Positions 7,650-15,265 of a stretch of 34,213 nucleotides of DNA are shown in pieces (within the stretch, counting starts at the first letter, position 1; every line of letters starts with the position of its first letter). Under the pieces are notes generated by a model. It saw only the letters and a program-made list of their open reading frames with translations, did not search any database and had not been told where the DNA came from. Both the position numbers and the translations under genes were made by a program. Origin of the DNA: Desulfobacterales bacterium (GTDB lineage Bacteria > Desulfobacterota > Desulfobacteria > Desulfobacterales > JAEINQ01); the NCBI GenBank assembly GCA_016342285.1, contig JAEINQ010000067.1, positions 1 to 34,213 on the forward strand. The letters are read 5' to 3'.

Positions 7650-8606
7650 TCAATCCGTTTCCCCCGGTCGGCGTGCGGCAAACATCAGCTTGTATCGCAA
7701 CGGCGGCATGTCCGCGGAAGTGATCAGCGCGGCCAGGGGATCGGCCGAATCCACGCGGACGCCTTCGGGAATCATCCGGTTCAAAAACCGGCCCACATGA
7801 TCGGCGGCAGGGGCAAAGGCGTCAAAGCGGATATCGATAAAGCCGGCATCTTCGAGGATTCTTCTCAGGGATCCGGTGTGGAAAAAAAACTTCTGGTAGA
7901 GGCCGTCGAAAAGTGGCGCATCTTTTCCCAGCAATCGCACCAGAAGGCTTTCCGCGTTGGAAAGCACCCCGCCGAATACGCCGCCGCCTGTGAGCATGGA
8001 AAAGATCTTTTCAACCTTTTCAACCGGATTTGAAAAATGCTCCAGGGCTTCGGTGCACAGGATCGCGTCGTAACGGCGCCCGGCTTCCAGCGGCGCCTCG
8101 AGCCCATCGAAGAAAACAGCCCGGGGGAAGGCGGCCATGCCCACGGCCCGCGTCGGGCCGGACAGATCCACCAGATCAACGGACCATCCCTCCATGGCGC
8201 CCGAAGCCAGAATCAGCCCCCCCCTTAAGGAGACCTCCAGGCATCGTGGCGACGGGGTTTCCCTGCGGCCGCCGATAAACCGGGCCAGGGCCGAATACAT
8301 GGGAAAATCCAAGGCGCGCCGGGGCGGCGCCTTGAGCAGCCGTGCCGCCTCGTGCAAGGAATCGGCCGATCCGTAGAGATGCGCCAGCACCGCGTCGTCG
8401 ACCATGGGGTTGGCAAAGATGAGCCCGCATGCTGGGCAGACAACAAACCGGAATCCCCGTTTGATGAACAACTCCCCGTGTTTTTCCGCCGGGGTCCGGC
8501 AGGCGGCACAGGGCACGAGGCGGGACCGGTCGCTTCGAAGGGTGCCGGTCCGCTCATCAATCAGGGAGGCAAGTTCGGCCTCCAGCAGTCTGGTGTAGAC
8601 ACCCAC
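7650..8606 (-). CDS. Zinc-ribbon class I SAM methyltransferase
   Basis: About 318 aa. An N-terminal zinc ribbon, with CAAC about 33 residues from the start and a second CPAC 21 residues later, precedes a methyltransferase-type domain (CLEVSLRGGLILASGA, then DAILCTEALEHFSNPVEKVE). Motif I is degenerate: the usual glycine-rich GxGxG is replaced by VSLRGG, so catalysis is not assured. The frame is open to an ATG at 8765 inside the upstream gene, but I choose the GTG at 8604-8606 because GGAGG lies exactly 5 nt before it and the extra codons cover a large hairpin (8689-8736). The substrate is unknown. It probably shares a transcript with the HTH/PAS gene upstream. Confidence 0.65.
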   Translation of the reverse strand: MGVYTRLLEAELASLIDERTGTLRSDRSRLVPCAACRTPAEKHGELFIKRGFRFVVCPACGLIFANPMVDDAVLAHLYGSADSLHEAARLLKAPPRRALDFPMYSALARFIGGRRETPSPRCLEVSLRGGLILASGAMEGWSVDLVDLSGPTRAVGMAAFPRAVFFDGLEAPLEAGRRYDAILCTEALEHFSNPVEKVEKIFSMLTGGGVFGGVLSNAESLLVRLLGKDAPLFDGLYQKFFFHTGSLRRILEDAGFIDIRFDAFAPAADHVGRFLNRMIPEGVRVDSADPLAALITSADMPPLRYKLMFAARRPGETD

Positions 8607-8688
8607 GATATCCTCCGGACCGGTTGGCGCTTCAAACACGCGCAAAACAAGAAAGGCGCCGGGATGGCCCGACGCCTCTTGGCCGCCT

Positions 8689-8736
8689 CCCCCTTGCCCC
8701 GGACCCATCACCAGACGCGGCAGTCCGGGAAGGGGG
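8689..8736. repeat. Large GC-rich hairpin between the HTH/PAS and methyltransferase genes
   Basis: CCCCCTT (8689-8695) pairs with AAGGGGG (8730-8736), and CCCGGAC (8698-8704) pairs with GTCCGGG (8723-8729), giving 14 bp with a 2-nt bulge and an 18-nt loop. No T-run follows on either strand, so it is not a standard terminator. It may stabilise or partly end the upstream transcript. Confidence 0.6.
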
Positions 8737-8742
8737 CATCCG

Positions 8743-9465
8743 TTATCGCTTACCCAACATGACAAAGGCCCGTTCCGGTTCGTTCAGGGGATGCACCGAA
8801 ACGTTTAAATCCAACGGCCCTTCGGCCCCTTTGAGTTTAACCGCATACTCCTTGGCTTCCTTGAGCCCGTTCATTCCCAGACGCTTGAATTCGGAAATGA
8901 CAAAGGTCAAAGATTCGCTGTGGATGATCTGCTCGACGCCGACACCGATGAGGTCGTTGACCTCCAGCCCGCAAAGGGCCGCCAGGGCTTTGTTCCCGGC
9001 CCAGATATCGAGCTGTTTGATGATGGCGGCCGGTTGGGCAAACTGATGAACCAGCTGCAGGCGCGGCGAAAAAATGTTTCCGTAGAAACTGCATTCGGCA
9101 CACGGCTCGTTGCAGGCCACCCCCACCGATTTTCTGGCCGTAAAGCACGGCGAGATCTTTCGCTCAAAGACAAGACAGCCCTTGCAGTGTTCTCCATGGG
9201 CCGTGCCACGATGGTAGTCCCAGCACTGGTAGAATGGTCTGAAAAAACGGTTATCGGTCTCGAGTTCGAGAAGCGCCTTGGGAATGCGCTGGCCGGAGGA
9301 TTTCAGGTAGTAGATCAACGCCCCTGCCGGGATGGCATAGTTGTGCCCGACCCTTGCGGCACGCACCTTCCCGGATCGGATCCAGTATCCGATGGTGGTC
9401 CGGCCGACGCCACAAATCACGGCTGCCTGGGTGACCGACACATGCTTGTCCGGTAAATTCTTCAT
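8743..9465 (-). CDS. HTH / cysteine-rich / PAS protein, putative sensor-regulator
   Basis: A 240-aa protein in three parts. Residues about 8-55 are an excisionase/MerR-like helix-turn-helix (SVTQAAVICGVGRTTIGYWI). Residues about 81-125 carry Cys 81, 94, 97, 107, 118, 122 and 125, including CxxC pairs and nearby His, suggesting a zinc or iron-sulfur site. Residues about 130-238 look like a PAS domain (AAIIKQLDIWAGNKALAALC and the following strands). I start at the ATG at 9463-9465, which has AAGGAG 8 nt upstream, rather than seven codons earlier. It would fit a redox- or metal-responsive DNA-binding protein. The target is unknown; the methyltransferase lies directly downstream. Confidence 0.65.
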   Translation of the reverse strand: MKNLPDKHVSVTQAAVICGVGRTTIGYWIRSGKVRAARVGHNYAIPAGALIYYLKSSGQRIPKALLELETDNRFFRPFYQCWDYHRGTAHGEHCKGCLVFERKISPCFTARKSVGVACNEPCAECSFYGNIFSPRLQLVHQFAQPAAIIKQLDIWAGNKALAALCGLEVNDLIGVGVEQIIHSESLTFVISEFKRLGMNGLKEAKEYAVKLKGAEGPLDLNVSVHPLNEPERAFVMLGKR

Positions 9466-9925
9466 GAGGCTGACTCCTTTTTGCATGCGGTGGCGAAACC
9501 CGCTGGCATCGCTGCGGATTTCAAAAAAGGTGGAAGTCCGACCATGGCCAACCGATCAATTTTAAGAATTGCCTTAAAAATTGCCCAGGCAGGTAAAAAT
9601 CGGCATGATATAAACAATTTCGAATACTTGGGCATTGTTTGGCCGGCATTTGGTTTGATCGACCATTTTAGGCTGTCATTCTCGATAGCACATAACTGCT
9701 ATCAAAACAAGCGGTTGTGCATAAATAGATGCAGAATCCATCAAAATTCATTGGGGGAAAGAAAGGCGCCAAAGGGTTGGGTAAGGGGGGATACGGTGCG
9801 AAAAAACCCGGCAAAGGCTAAAAACAGGCACCGGGTTCCATACAAAATCGGAATTCACGTCCTCTGGGCCAAGCGTTGGTTTGCCCCTGGAAGGGGCTGT
9901 CTTTGGGGGCTTGAGGTTACAGACT
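9466..9925. other. Gene-free spacer between the HTH/PAS gene and the UDP-sugar dehydrogenase
   Basis: Open frames here do not resemble proteins. On the minus strand it holds the leader of the HTH/PAS gene and the terminator of the dehydrogenase (9801-9837). It also contains a perfect 7-bp inverted repeat, GATAGCA-N6-TGCTATC (9684-9703), about 220 bp upstream of the HTH/PAS start, which could be an operator, and the GCCCCT-GGA-AGGGGC hairpin at 9883-9897. I could not assign a convincing promoter. Confidence 0.6.
9801..9837 (-). terminator. Rho-independent terminator after the UDP-sugar dehydrogenase
   Basis: Read on the minus strand, AACCCGG (9831-9837 complement) pairs with CCGGGTT (9805-9811 complement) around a 19-nt loop and runs into six T (complement of 9801-9806). 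It sits about 90 bases beyond the dehydrogenase stop. Confidence 0.75.
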
Positions 9926-11236
9926 TTACAGCCGCCAATAGGCAATGTCGGCCTGCCGGGCTTCCGACGGAGAAAAGCCCCCTTTGACATCAATCACCAG
10001 CGGATGACCGTCGGTACACAGGGCGGCGATTCGGGAAAGGCCCATCTGGGCGTACGCCCGATGAATCACGGCCACGATCACGCCGTCAACACCGGCAAGC
10101 GCTTCCATGCTTTTGAGTTCCAGGCCGTAGTAACGGCGGGCCTCTTCCGGATCGGCCATGGGATCGTGGGCAAGCGTGACAACGCCGTAATCCTCAAGTT
10201 CGCGGATGATATCGACCACCCGGGTGTTTCTCAAGTCAGGCACATCCTCCTTGAAGGTGATGCCCAGCAGGGCGACTTTGGCGCCACGCACCTGTTTGCC
10301 CGCGGCGATGAGCATTTTGACAAACCGTTCAGCCACGTATTTGCCCACGTTGTCATTAATGCGTCGACCGGCCAGGATCATCTCGGGATGGTATCCCAAT
10401 GATTCGGCCTTGAAGGTCAGATAGTAGGGGTCCACCCCGATGCAGTGCCCGCCGACCAGCCCCGGCCGAAAGGGCATAAAATTCCACTTGGTGCCGGCAG
10501 CGGCCAAAACTTCATGGGTATCGATCCCCATGCGATCAAAAATCATGGCCAGTTCGTTCATCAGGGCGATGTTGAGATCCCGCTGGGTGTTCTCGATGAC
10601 CTTGGCCGCCTCGGCCACCTTGATGCAGGAAGCCAAATGGATACCGGCCTGGACAATCTTGCCGTAAACCGATTCGAGAAAGGCAGCCGTGGCCGCATCG
10701 GACCCGGAGACGATTTTGACGATATTGTCCAGCCGATGGACGTTGTCCCCGGGATTGATCCTCTCCGGAGAATAGCCGACGGTGAAATCCCGGCCGAAAA
10801 CCAGCCCGGATTCGCGTTCCAGAATCGGCACACAGACCTCTTCGGTGGCGCCGGGATAGACGGTGGATTCGTAGACGACACAACTTCCGGAACCCATGTG
10901 TCGGCCCACCGCAACAGAGGCCGAACGCAGAGGGGCAAGGTCCGGAATGCGGTGGCCGTCTATGGGGGTGGGAACGGCCACAATGATAAGCCGGCAATCC
11001 GCCAGGGCCCGGGGATCGCTGGTATAGTCGATCCGGGCGGCGACGAGCGCTTCTTTGCCCACCTCCAGGGTCCGGTCCCTGCCGGCCTTGAGTTCTTCGA
11101 TGCGTTCGGGCTTCAGATCGTATCCAACCACCGTAAAATAGTGTGCCAGGGCCACGGCCAGCGGCAGGCCCACGTAACCCAGACCGACAATGGCGATTTT
11201 ATCCTCCCCGCTGTTCAGCGATGCCACGGTCACCAT
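9926..11236 (-). CDS. Nucleotide-sugar dehydrogenase (UDP-HexNAc 6-dehydrogenase, WecC/TviB type)
   Basis: A 436-aa enzyme of the UDP-glucose/GDP-mannose dehydrogenase family. The N-terminal Rossmann motif is GLGYVGLPLA at residues 18-27, the middle domain contains ESTVYPGATEE, and the catalytic cysteine lies in GGHCIGVDPYYL near residue 264. The C-terminal UDP-binding domain includes LGITFKEDVPDLRNTR. The GGHCIGVDPYYLT form and overall length point to the UDP-N-acetylhexosamine branch (WecC, TviB) rather than UDP-glucose dehydrogenase, making a hexosaminuronic acid for surface polysaccharide. The start has GAGAGGAA upstream. No glycan cluster is adjacent, so it appears monocistronic, and it has its own terminator. 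Confidence 0.88.
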   Translation of the reverse strand: MVTVASLNSGEDKIAIVGLGYVGLPLAVALAHYFTVVGYDLKPERIEELKAGRDRTLEVGKEALVAARIDYTSDPRALADCRLIIVAVPTPIDGHRIPDLAPLRSASVAVGRHMGSGSCVVYESTVYPGATEEVCVPILERESGLVFGRDFTVGYSPERINPGDNVHRLDNIVKIVSGSDAATAAFLESVYGKIVQAGIHLASCIKVAEAAKVIENTQRDLNIALMNELAMIFDRMGIDTHEVLAAAGTKWNFMPFRPGLVGGHCIGVDPYYLTFKAESLGYHPEMILAGRRINDNVGKYVAERFVKMLIAAGKQVRGAKVALLGITFKEDVPDLRNTRVVDIIRELEDYGVVTLAHDPMADPEEARRYYGLELKSMEALAGVDGVIVAVIHRAYAQMGLSRIAALCTDGHPLVIDVKGGFSPSEARQADIAYWRL

Positions 11237-11332
11237 GATTGTTCCTCTCTTTCAACGCGATTGTTTTTTGGCCTGTCTTTCCAGTCGCAACATCGAAGGC
11301 CATGTAAAAAAATTGTATTTACCACGAAGGCA

Positions 11333-11443
11333 CAAAGAGCACAAAGAATAAACAGTTAAATTTTAAAAGAAATCCTGCCATATCTTCGCTTAAAAACAGA
11401 GAGTTAACACCCCATATTGAAGTTTTTTTCTTTGTGGGCTTTG
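11333..11443. repeat. Inverted CAAAG-type intergenic repeat
   Basis: The 261-bp spacer before the dehydrogenase start holds a CACAAAG-rich 16-mer at 11333-11348 and its inverted copy at 11428-11443, matching at 14 of 16 positions. Both ends extend into further CACAAAG/CTTTGTG-like units. This resembles the scattered CACGAAG/CACAAAG intergenic repeats common in environmental Proteobacteria and Desulfobacterota. It encodes nothing recognisable. Confidence 0.55.
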
Positions 11444-11497
11444 TATAATTTTTGTTTTTGTGGACTTTTCACGAATGCATCAGCGCTGATGGCAAAA

Positions 11498-12241
11498 TCA
11501 ACCCGATTGGCGCGGATGGGGCCGGCGCAGTTTGGGCGGCGGCCCCTCGATCACCTTGACCAGCCCACGGACTTCGGCATCGGTCAGCGGGCGCCAGGCG
11601 CCCGGTTGCAGGTTGCCCAGCCGGATATGGGCCATTCGAATGCGCTTTAGGGCGCGGACCCGCCATCCGAGTTTGGCCACCATGCGCCGGATCTGACGGT
11701 TTCGCCCCTCCTGCATCACCATGAGAAACCGCTCCGGCGCCAGGCGTCGGACCCGGGCCGTTCGGGTGCGGGTCTCCCCCAGCGCCATACCCGATGCCAG
11801 GGCAGCCAGGGCATCATCGGAAATGGGACGGTCCACGGTCACGTCGTACTCTTTTTCATGGTCAAAGGACGGATGGGAGAGACGGTGGTGAAGCCGTCCG
11901 TCATTGGTGAGCAGCAGCAACCCCGTGGAATCCTTGTCCAGGCGCCCCACCGGATAAACCCGTTGGGCCATGTCCACCAGATCCAGGACAATCCGCTCTC
12001 CGGGATGGCTGCAGGAGGTGACATACCCCCGCGGTTTGTTCAGGGCGATATAGATCTTTTCACCGGCCGGGGGGGCCACCGCTTCGCCGTTGAGGCAGAC
12101 CCGGTCGACGGTCGGATCGACCTGGGTGCCCAGTTCGGTGATCACCTGATCGTTGACCGCCACCCGGCCCTGAAGGATCAGGGCTTCTCCCTGACGCCGG
12201 GAACAGACCCCGGCCGCACTGAGAAATTTTTGAAGGCGCAT
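11498..12241 (-). CDS. rluB: 23S rRNA pseudouridine synthase, RluB/RsuA family
   Basis: A 247-aa enzyme. Residues 1-45 are the S4 RNA-binding domain (MRLQKFLSAAGVCSRRQGE), and the catalytic domain carries the RsuA/RluB signature with the nucleophilic Asp102 in GRLDKDSTGLLLLTNDG, plus the EGRNRQIRRM motif. It isomerises a uridine in 23S rRNA; RluB is more likely than RluE/F or RsuA from length and similarity. The frame continues open for 197 more codons upstream, but the S4 domain starts at the ATG at 12239-12241. A short basic, proline-rich tail follows the catalytic domain. It is divergent from the candidate selenoprotein gene. Confidence 0.88.
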   Translation of the reverse strand: MRLQKFLSAAGVCSRRQGEALILQGRVAVNDQVITELGTQVDPTVDRVCLNGEAVAPPAGEKIYIALNKPRGYVTSCSHPGERIVLDLVDMAQRVYPVGRLDKDSTGLLLLTNDGRLHHRLSHPSFDHEKEYDVTVDRPISDDALAALASGMALGETRTRTARVRRLAPERFLMVMQEGRNRQIRRMVAKLGWRVRALKRIRMAHIRLGNLQPGAWRPLTDAEVRGLVKVIEGPPPKLRRPHPRQSG

Positions 12242-12259
12242 GGCAATACCGCTTGGTGG

Positions 12260-12280
12260 GTTTCCACCCGCAGAGCGGGC
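12260..12280 (-). repeat. 21-bp hairpin repeat, copy 1
   Basis: Read on the minus strand this is GCCCGCTCTGCGGGTGGAAA plus C, with a CCCGC/GCGGG stem. A copy differing at one base lies in opposite orientation at 27352-27372. It sits just upstream of the rluB start. Confidence 0.55.
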
Positions 12281-12396
12281 AGCCACGGGTGGTCCCCTGA
12301 AACTGGGGCACAAATTCAGAGCTTGCGGAGAGGGAGGTTCGCGTGGGAAAACCATCTCCGCCCCAGGGATCGATTTTAGCCACTGAGGGCCTTTTG

Positions 12397-12426
12397 ATTT
12401 GACATACCACGATCTTCTTGTCAAAT
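12397..12426. promoter_or_regulatory. Inverted repeat with back-to-back TTGACA boxes between rluB and the selenoprotein gene
   Basis: ATTTGACA (12397-12404) and TGTCAAAT (12419-12426) form a perfect 8-bp inverted repeat with a 14-nt spacer. Each arm contains a perfect -35-like TTGACA, one per strand, so two overlapping divergent promoters could share the site. The -10 boxes at 17-bp spacing are poor (CAAATT on plus). It could equally be a dimeric regulator site. Confidence 0.4.
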
Positions 12427-12514
12427 TGCCCATTCGTCGCCACGGCACGGACACGGCCGGCCTGTGACGCTGACCAAACCCTGGACATCCGCAAAAGAAA
12501 AGAGCCGCGAATCC

Positions 12515-12748
12515 ATGAAAAGAAATTTTGACCCCAGCCCATTTTCCGAAGACCCATCGGCCCGGTCCGACAACGACCGGCCTGACTGCCCAGCCTGCGG
12601 CAGCGCCCTGAAAATTCGGCGCGGATGACGCCAAACCACCCTTGGCTGCAGGTCCTGCGGCCGAACCTACCCCATGGAACGGTTTGCCGATGCCATGGAC
12701 GAGGCGCTTGAATCGGCCCTGGCCAACATCCCATGCAACCGATTGTAA
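12515..12748 (+). CDS. Dual-CXXC small selenoprotein (TGA at 12626-12628 read as Sec)
   Basis: A 77-residue protein if the in-frame TGA (codon 38) is read as selenocysteine. It has CPAC at 25-28 and CRSC at 45-48, Sec38 seven residues before the second pair, then GRTYPMERFADAMDE and a final Cys74. This matches the pattern of the small dual-CXXC (seleno)protein family of Desulfobacterota, in which Cys occupies the Sec site in other members; this is from recall of the family. A hairpin begins 15 nt after the TGA: GGCTGCAG-GTC-CTGCGGCC (12644-12662), with GGTC at its tip as in the E. coli fdhF SECIS. The gene precedes truA by 61 bp. It would be split by ordinary gene calling. Function is unknown; a redox or metal role is likely. 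Confidence 0.75.
12644..12662 (+). promoter_or_regulatory. Candidate bacterial SECIS element
   Basis: An 8-bp stem (seven Watson-Crick pairs and one G-T) with tip GGTC starts 15 nt after the TGA at 12626-12628. Bacterial SECIS elements lie immediately 3' of the UGA and present GGU at the loop for SelB; the tip sequence GCAGGTC is shared with E. coli fdhF. It is also coding sequence (residues 44-50). Confidence 0.65.
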
Positions 12749-12809
12749 CCGCCTATGATACTCGACAGCCTGGTATTGGGATGTTTTTTTTAACACCGGA
12801 GAAAATGCC

Positions 12810-13553
12810 GTGAACAAAAAGTTCAAGATCATCGTTGAGTACGATGGCAGCGCCTATCACGGCTGGCAGCGCCAGAAAACAGACCCCAGCGTTCAGGAAG
12901 CGATCGAAACGGCCCTGGCCACCATAACCGGTACCCGGCTGACGCTGACCGGTTCGGGCCGGACCGATGCGGGGGTTCACGCCCTGGGACAGGCGGCCCA
13001 TTTTTCCTGTGACACGCGTATGAAGGCCGGTGAACTGCACAAGGGGCTCAACAGCCTGCTGCCCGAAGACATCGTCATCCGCGACTGCCGGCAGGTACCC
13101 GAATCGTTTCATGCCCGTTTTGACGTGCGGCGCAAAACCTACCAATACCGCATCTTAAACCGCCCGCTGCCGGCAGCCATCGGCCGGCAGTACCTGTGGC
13201 AGATTCGGCGGCCGCTGGATGCGGACGCCATGTCCCGGGGGTTGGCATATATCGTTGGCACCCACGATTTCAAGGCGTTCGAGGGCACAGGCAGCCCCCG
13301 GGCCCATACCGAAAGGGAAATATTTCGGGCTGAAATCGAAAAAGAACCCGAGGGCGTCCTGGCCATCAACATCGAGGGGAACGGGTTCTTGCGGTTCATG
13401 GTGAGAAATATTGTGGGCACCCTGGTGGATGTGGGTACCGGCAAACGGATGCCGGAAGACATTCAACGCATTCTGGCGTCCAAGGACCGCAGCCGGGCCG
13501 GGGCCACAGCCCCTCCCCAGGGGCTGTTCCTGGTCCGGGTCGACTACGAATAA
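12810..13553 (+). CDS. truA: tRNA pseudouridine(38-40) synthase TruA
   Basis: A 247-aa enzyme of normal TruA length. The catalytic Asp53 lies in GSGRTDAGVHA, preceded by the YDGSAYHGWQRQ substrate-binding strand, and the C-terminal FLRFMVRNIVGTL helix is typical. It converts uridines 38-40 in the anticodon arm of many tRNAs. The start is a GTG at 12810 with GGAG 8 nt upstream; the ATG four bases before is in another frame. It follows the selenoprotein gene by 61 bp and may share its transcript. Confidence 0.95.
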   Translation: MNKKFKIIVEYDGSAYHGWQRQKTDPSVQEAIETALATITGTRLTLTGSGRTDAGVHALGQAAHFSCDTRMKAGELHKGLNSLLPEDIVIRDCRQVPESFHARFDVRRKTYQYRILNRPLPAAIGRQYLWQIRRPLDADAMSRGLAYIVGTHDFKAFEGTGSPRAHTEREIFRAEIEKEPEGVLAINIEGNGFLRFMVRNIVGTLVDVGTGKRMPEDIQRILASKDRSRAGATAPPQGLFLVRVDYE

Positions 13554-13583
13554 AACCCGCCCCCCGAGGGCGTGGCCTGGATT

Positions 13584-13599
13584 GCCCCTGGCAAGGGGC
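13584..13599. repeat. GCCCCT/AGGGGC hairpin repeat
   Basis: GCCCCT-GGCA-AGGGGC is a perfect 6-bp hairpin, with TT before and TG after. The same flanks and stem occur at 9883-9897 (loop GGA). No T-run follows, so it is not a clear terminator, although both copies lie just beyond the 3' end of a gene or near one. Confidence 0.5.
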
Positions 13600-13706
13600 T
13601 GAGTTACCGACCCCATTTAAGCGTGGCGTGAGCTAAAGTTTTGGTTATAATTTATTTCGAAATTTAAAACGCTCGGGTTATAATTGGCAGAATCTCTGGA
13701 TGGAAA

Positions 13707-15185
13707 CTAGGCGAGAGAACGCATACAACCAAGCAGCTCCTTGACGGCAACGGTTGCGATACCGGAATTGATATCGGACATGGCGTAGGGGATGACCAGT
13801 TCGTTATTGTGAATGATCGCACCACAGGAATACACCACATTGGGGACATATCCCTCACGCTCTTTCTCGTGCGGGGCAAGCAACGGCTCGTCCAGCCGGG
13901 CGATGATTTTTTCCGGTTTTTCAAGATCAAGCAGGATGGCGCCGATGCAATATTGACGCATGGGCCCGACACCGTGGGTGAGTACGATCCAGCCCTCATC
14001 GGTTTCCAGGGGTGAACCGCAGTTGCCAATCTGGATGAATTCCCACGGATGTTCAGGTTCCTGAATGATTTTGGATTTCTGCCAGAAATGAATATTGTCT
14101 GAGAACATGATACGATTGTTTTCGCCGTCCTGGCGCGAGAGCATGGCATAGCGGCCGTCGATTTTGCGGGGAAAAAGCGCCATGCCTTTGTTTTGTACGG
14201 CTTTTCCATTAAGCGTTAACACATTGAATGTGATAAAATTCTTTGTTTCAATCAACTGCGGTAAAATCGTAACGCCGTTATAGGCGGTATAGGTCGCGTA
14301 ATAAACGATCTCACCGTTATTGTCGCAAAATTGAACGAAACGGGCATCTTCGATCCCCCTGCTTTCGTTTTTCGAAACGGGAAAAATCACCCGCTCGGAT
14401 ATGCGATGATCGGCGTGGAAACTCACCTCGTAATTGGAATCCGCCAGCCAGCACAGGATCTCGAAGGCTCTGTTTTGAGCTGTCTGGGTAAATTCGGGAT
14501 TTGCGCGAAGGGTTTTAATTTTTTCCATTAATTCGTTATAGGTAAAATCTTCAGGCAGTTGGTTGAGAATATGGGCGGTTATCTCATCACCGGCCCCCAT
14601 CTCCTTGAGTTTGCGTTGGAAAGGATTGCGTTTGTAAACCGGATCCGATTGAAGATCCGGCGTTTCCACAAAATCACTGATCGGGTCAAAAAGGAAGGTA
14701 TTGCGCCGGTCAAGGACGCCGCTACGAAAGACAATTGAGGAAATATGGCCTTCACCGGTGGCCCGCAGGCTCATGATAAAGCGCAGGCTGCCTTTCTTCA
14801 GATGGCTCTGATCCGGATGGGCAACGATGGAAGGGTTAAAAAGAGCGGCCGATTCAATCGAATACTCCTTTGTAAAATAAGCCCCGATGAGCGCCCTTTG
14901 AACATCGTTGAGATTTGCATCCCGGGGAAGATATTCCTTCACCTCATTGAGGTGTCGCTCAAAAATGTGCCCGATGTCTTCGTGCCGTCCGGAAAAGTCA
15001 ACCATGATTTGTGCGAACAGCTTTTCGGCCTCAGCTTCCGGCAAGCGCATAATACGCTGGACTATTTTAGAGATGCGATGGTTCTCCTCAGGATGATGAA
15101 ACCGGGTGATCACCCGTGAACTGTCCCCCTCGATCTTGTTTGCTTTTCTGGTGACTTTCAGTTTTTGACGCTTTTTCAGGGGCAT
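13707..15185 (-). CDS. GH130-family protein, long form
   Basis: A 492-aa protein of glycoside hydrolase family 130, whose members are beta-mannoside phosphorylases or hydrolases with a five-bladed propeller. The motif with the presumed acid Asp is RGIEDARF near residue 280, followed by MALFPRKIDGRYAMLSRQDG, GNCGSP and EGYVPNVVYSCG. The first 200 or so residues are a helical extension not found in the 313-aa neighbour. No signal peptide, so it acts in the cytoplasm. It is the last gene of the GT4-GT4-GH130-GH130 unit, 80 bp after the shorter GH130. Phosphorylase versus hydrolase cannot be decided here. Homologues sometimes carry misleading 'pesticidal protein' names. Confidence 0.82.
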   Translation of the reverse strand: MPLKKRQKLKVTRKANKIEGDSSRVITRFHHPEENHRISKIVQRIMRLPEAEAEKLFAQIMVDFSGRHEDIGHIFERHLNEVKEYLPRDANLNDVQRALIGAYFTKEYSIESAALFNPSIVAHPDQSHLKKGSLRFIMSLRATGEGHISSIVFRSGVLDRRNTFLFDPISDFVETPDLQSDPVYKRNPFQRKLKEMGAGDEITAHILNQLPEDFTYNELMEKIKTLRANPEFTQTAQNRAFEILCWLADSNYEVSFHADHRISERVIFPVSKNESRGIEDARFVQFCDNNGEIVYYATYTAYNGVTILPQLIETKNFITFNVLTLNGKAVQNKGMALFPRKIDGRYAMLSRQDGENNRIMFSDNIHFWQKSKIIQEPEHPWEFIQIGNCGSPLETDEGWIVLTHGVGPMRQYCIGAILLDLEKPEKIIARLDEPLLAPHEKEREGYVPNVVYSCGAIIHNNELVIPYAMSDINSGIATVAVKELLGCMRSLA

Positions 15186-15265
15186 TGTCTTGTGTCCTTA
15201 AAGGGATTGCCATATTTCTGTTGCGTTTAGGCAACTTGCATCCCGTTCTGTTTGGCAATGAACAT

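Noticed and set aside
7650..8765. 371-aa version of the methyltransferase overlapping the HTH/PAS stop
   Set aside because: A GTG at 8606 has GGAGG 5 nt upstream, and the extra N-terminus is glycine-rich, motif-free and covers a large hairpin.
9481..9987. 168-codon plus-strand ORF in the spacer
   Set aside because: It crosses a terminator and a hairpin and shows no domain or ribosome-binding site.
10445..11359. 304-codon plus-strand open frame
   Set aside because: Antisense to the UDP-sugar dehydrogenase, with repetitive composition from codon mirror; no recognisable domain.
12515..12628. The TGA at 12626 as a simple nonsense mutation ending a 37-aa ORF
   Set aside because: The frame beyond the TGA keeps CXXC and the family-like C-terminus, and a SECIS-like hairpin sits at the expected distance, so read-through is favoured over decay.
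11498..12832. 444-codon reading of the rluB frame with a long upstream extension
   Set aside because: The extra 197 codons cross the selenoprotein gene and its SECIS on the other strand and have no domain; the S4 domain starts at 12241.
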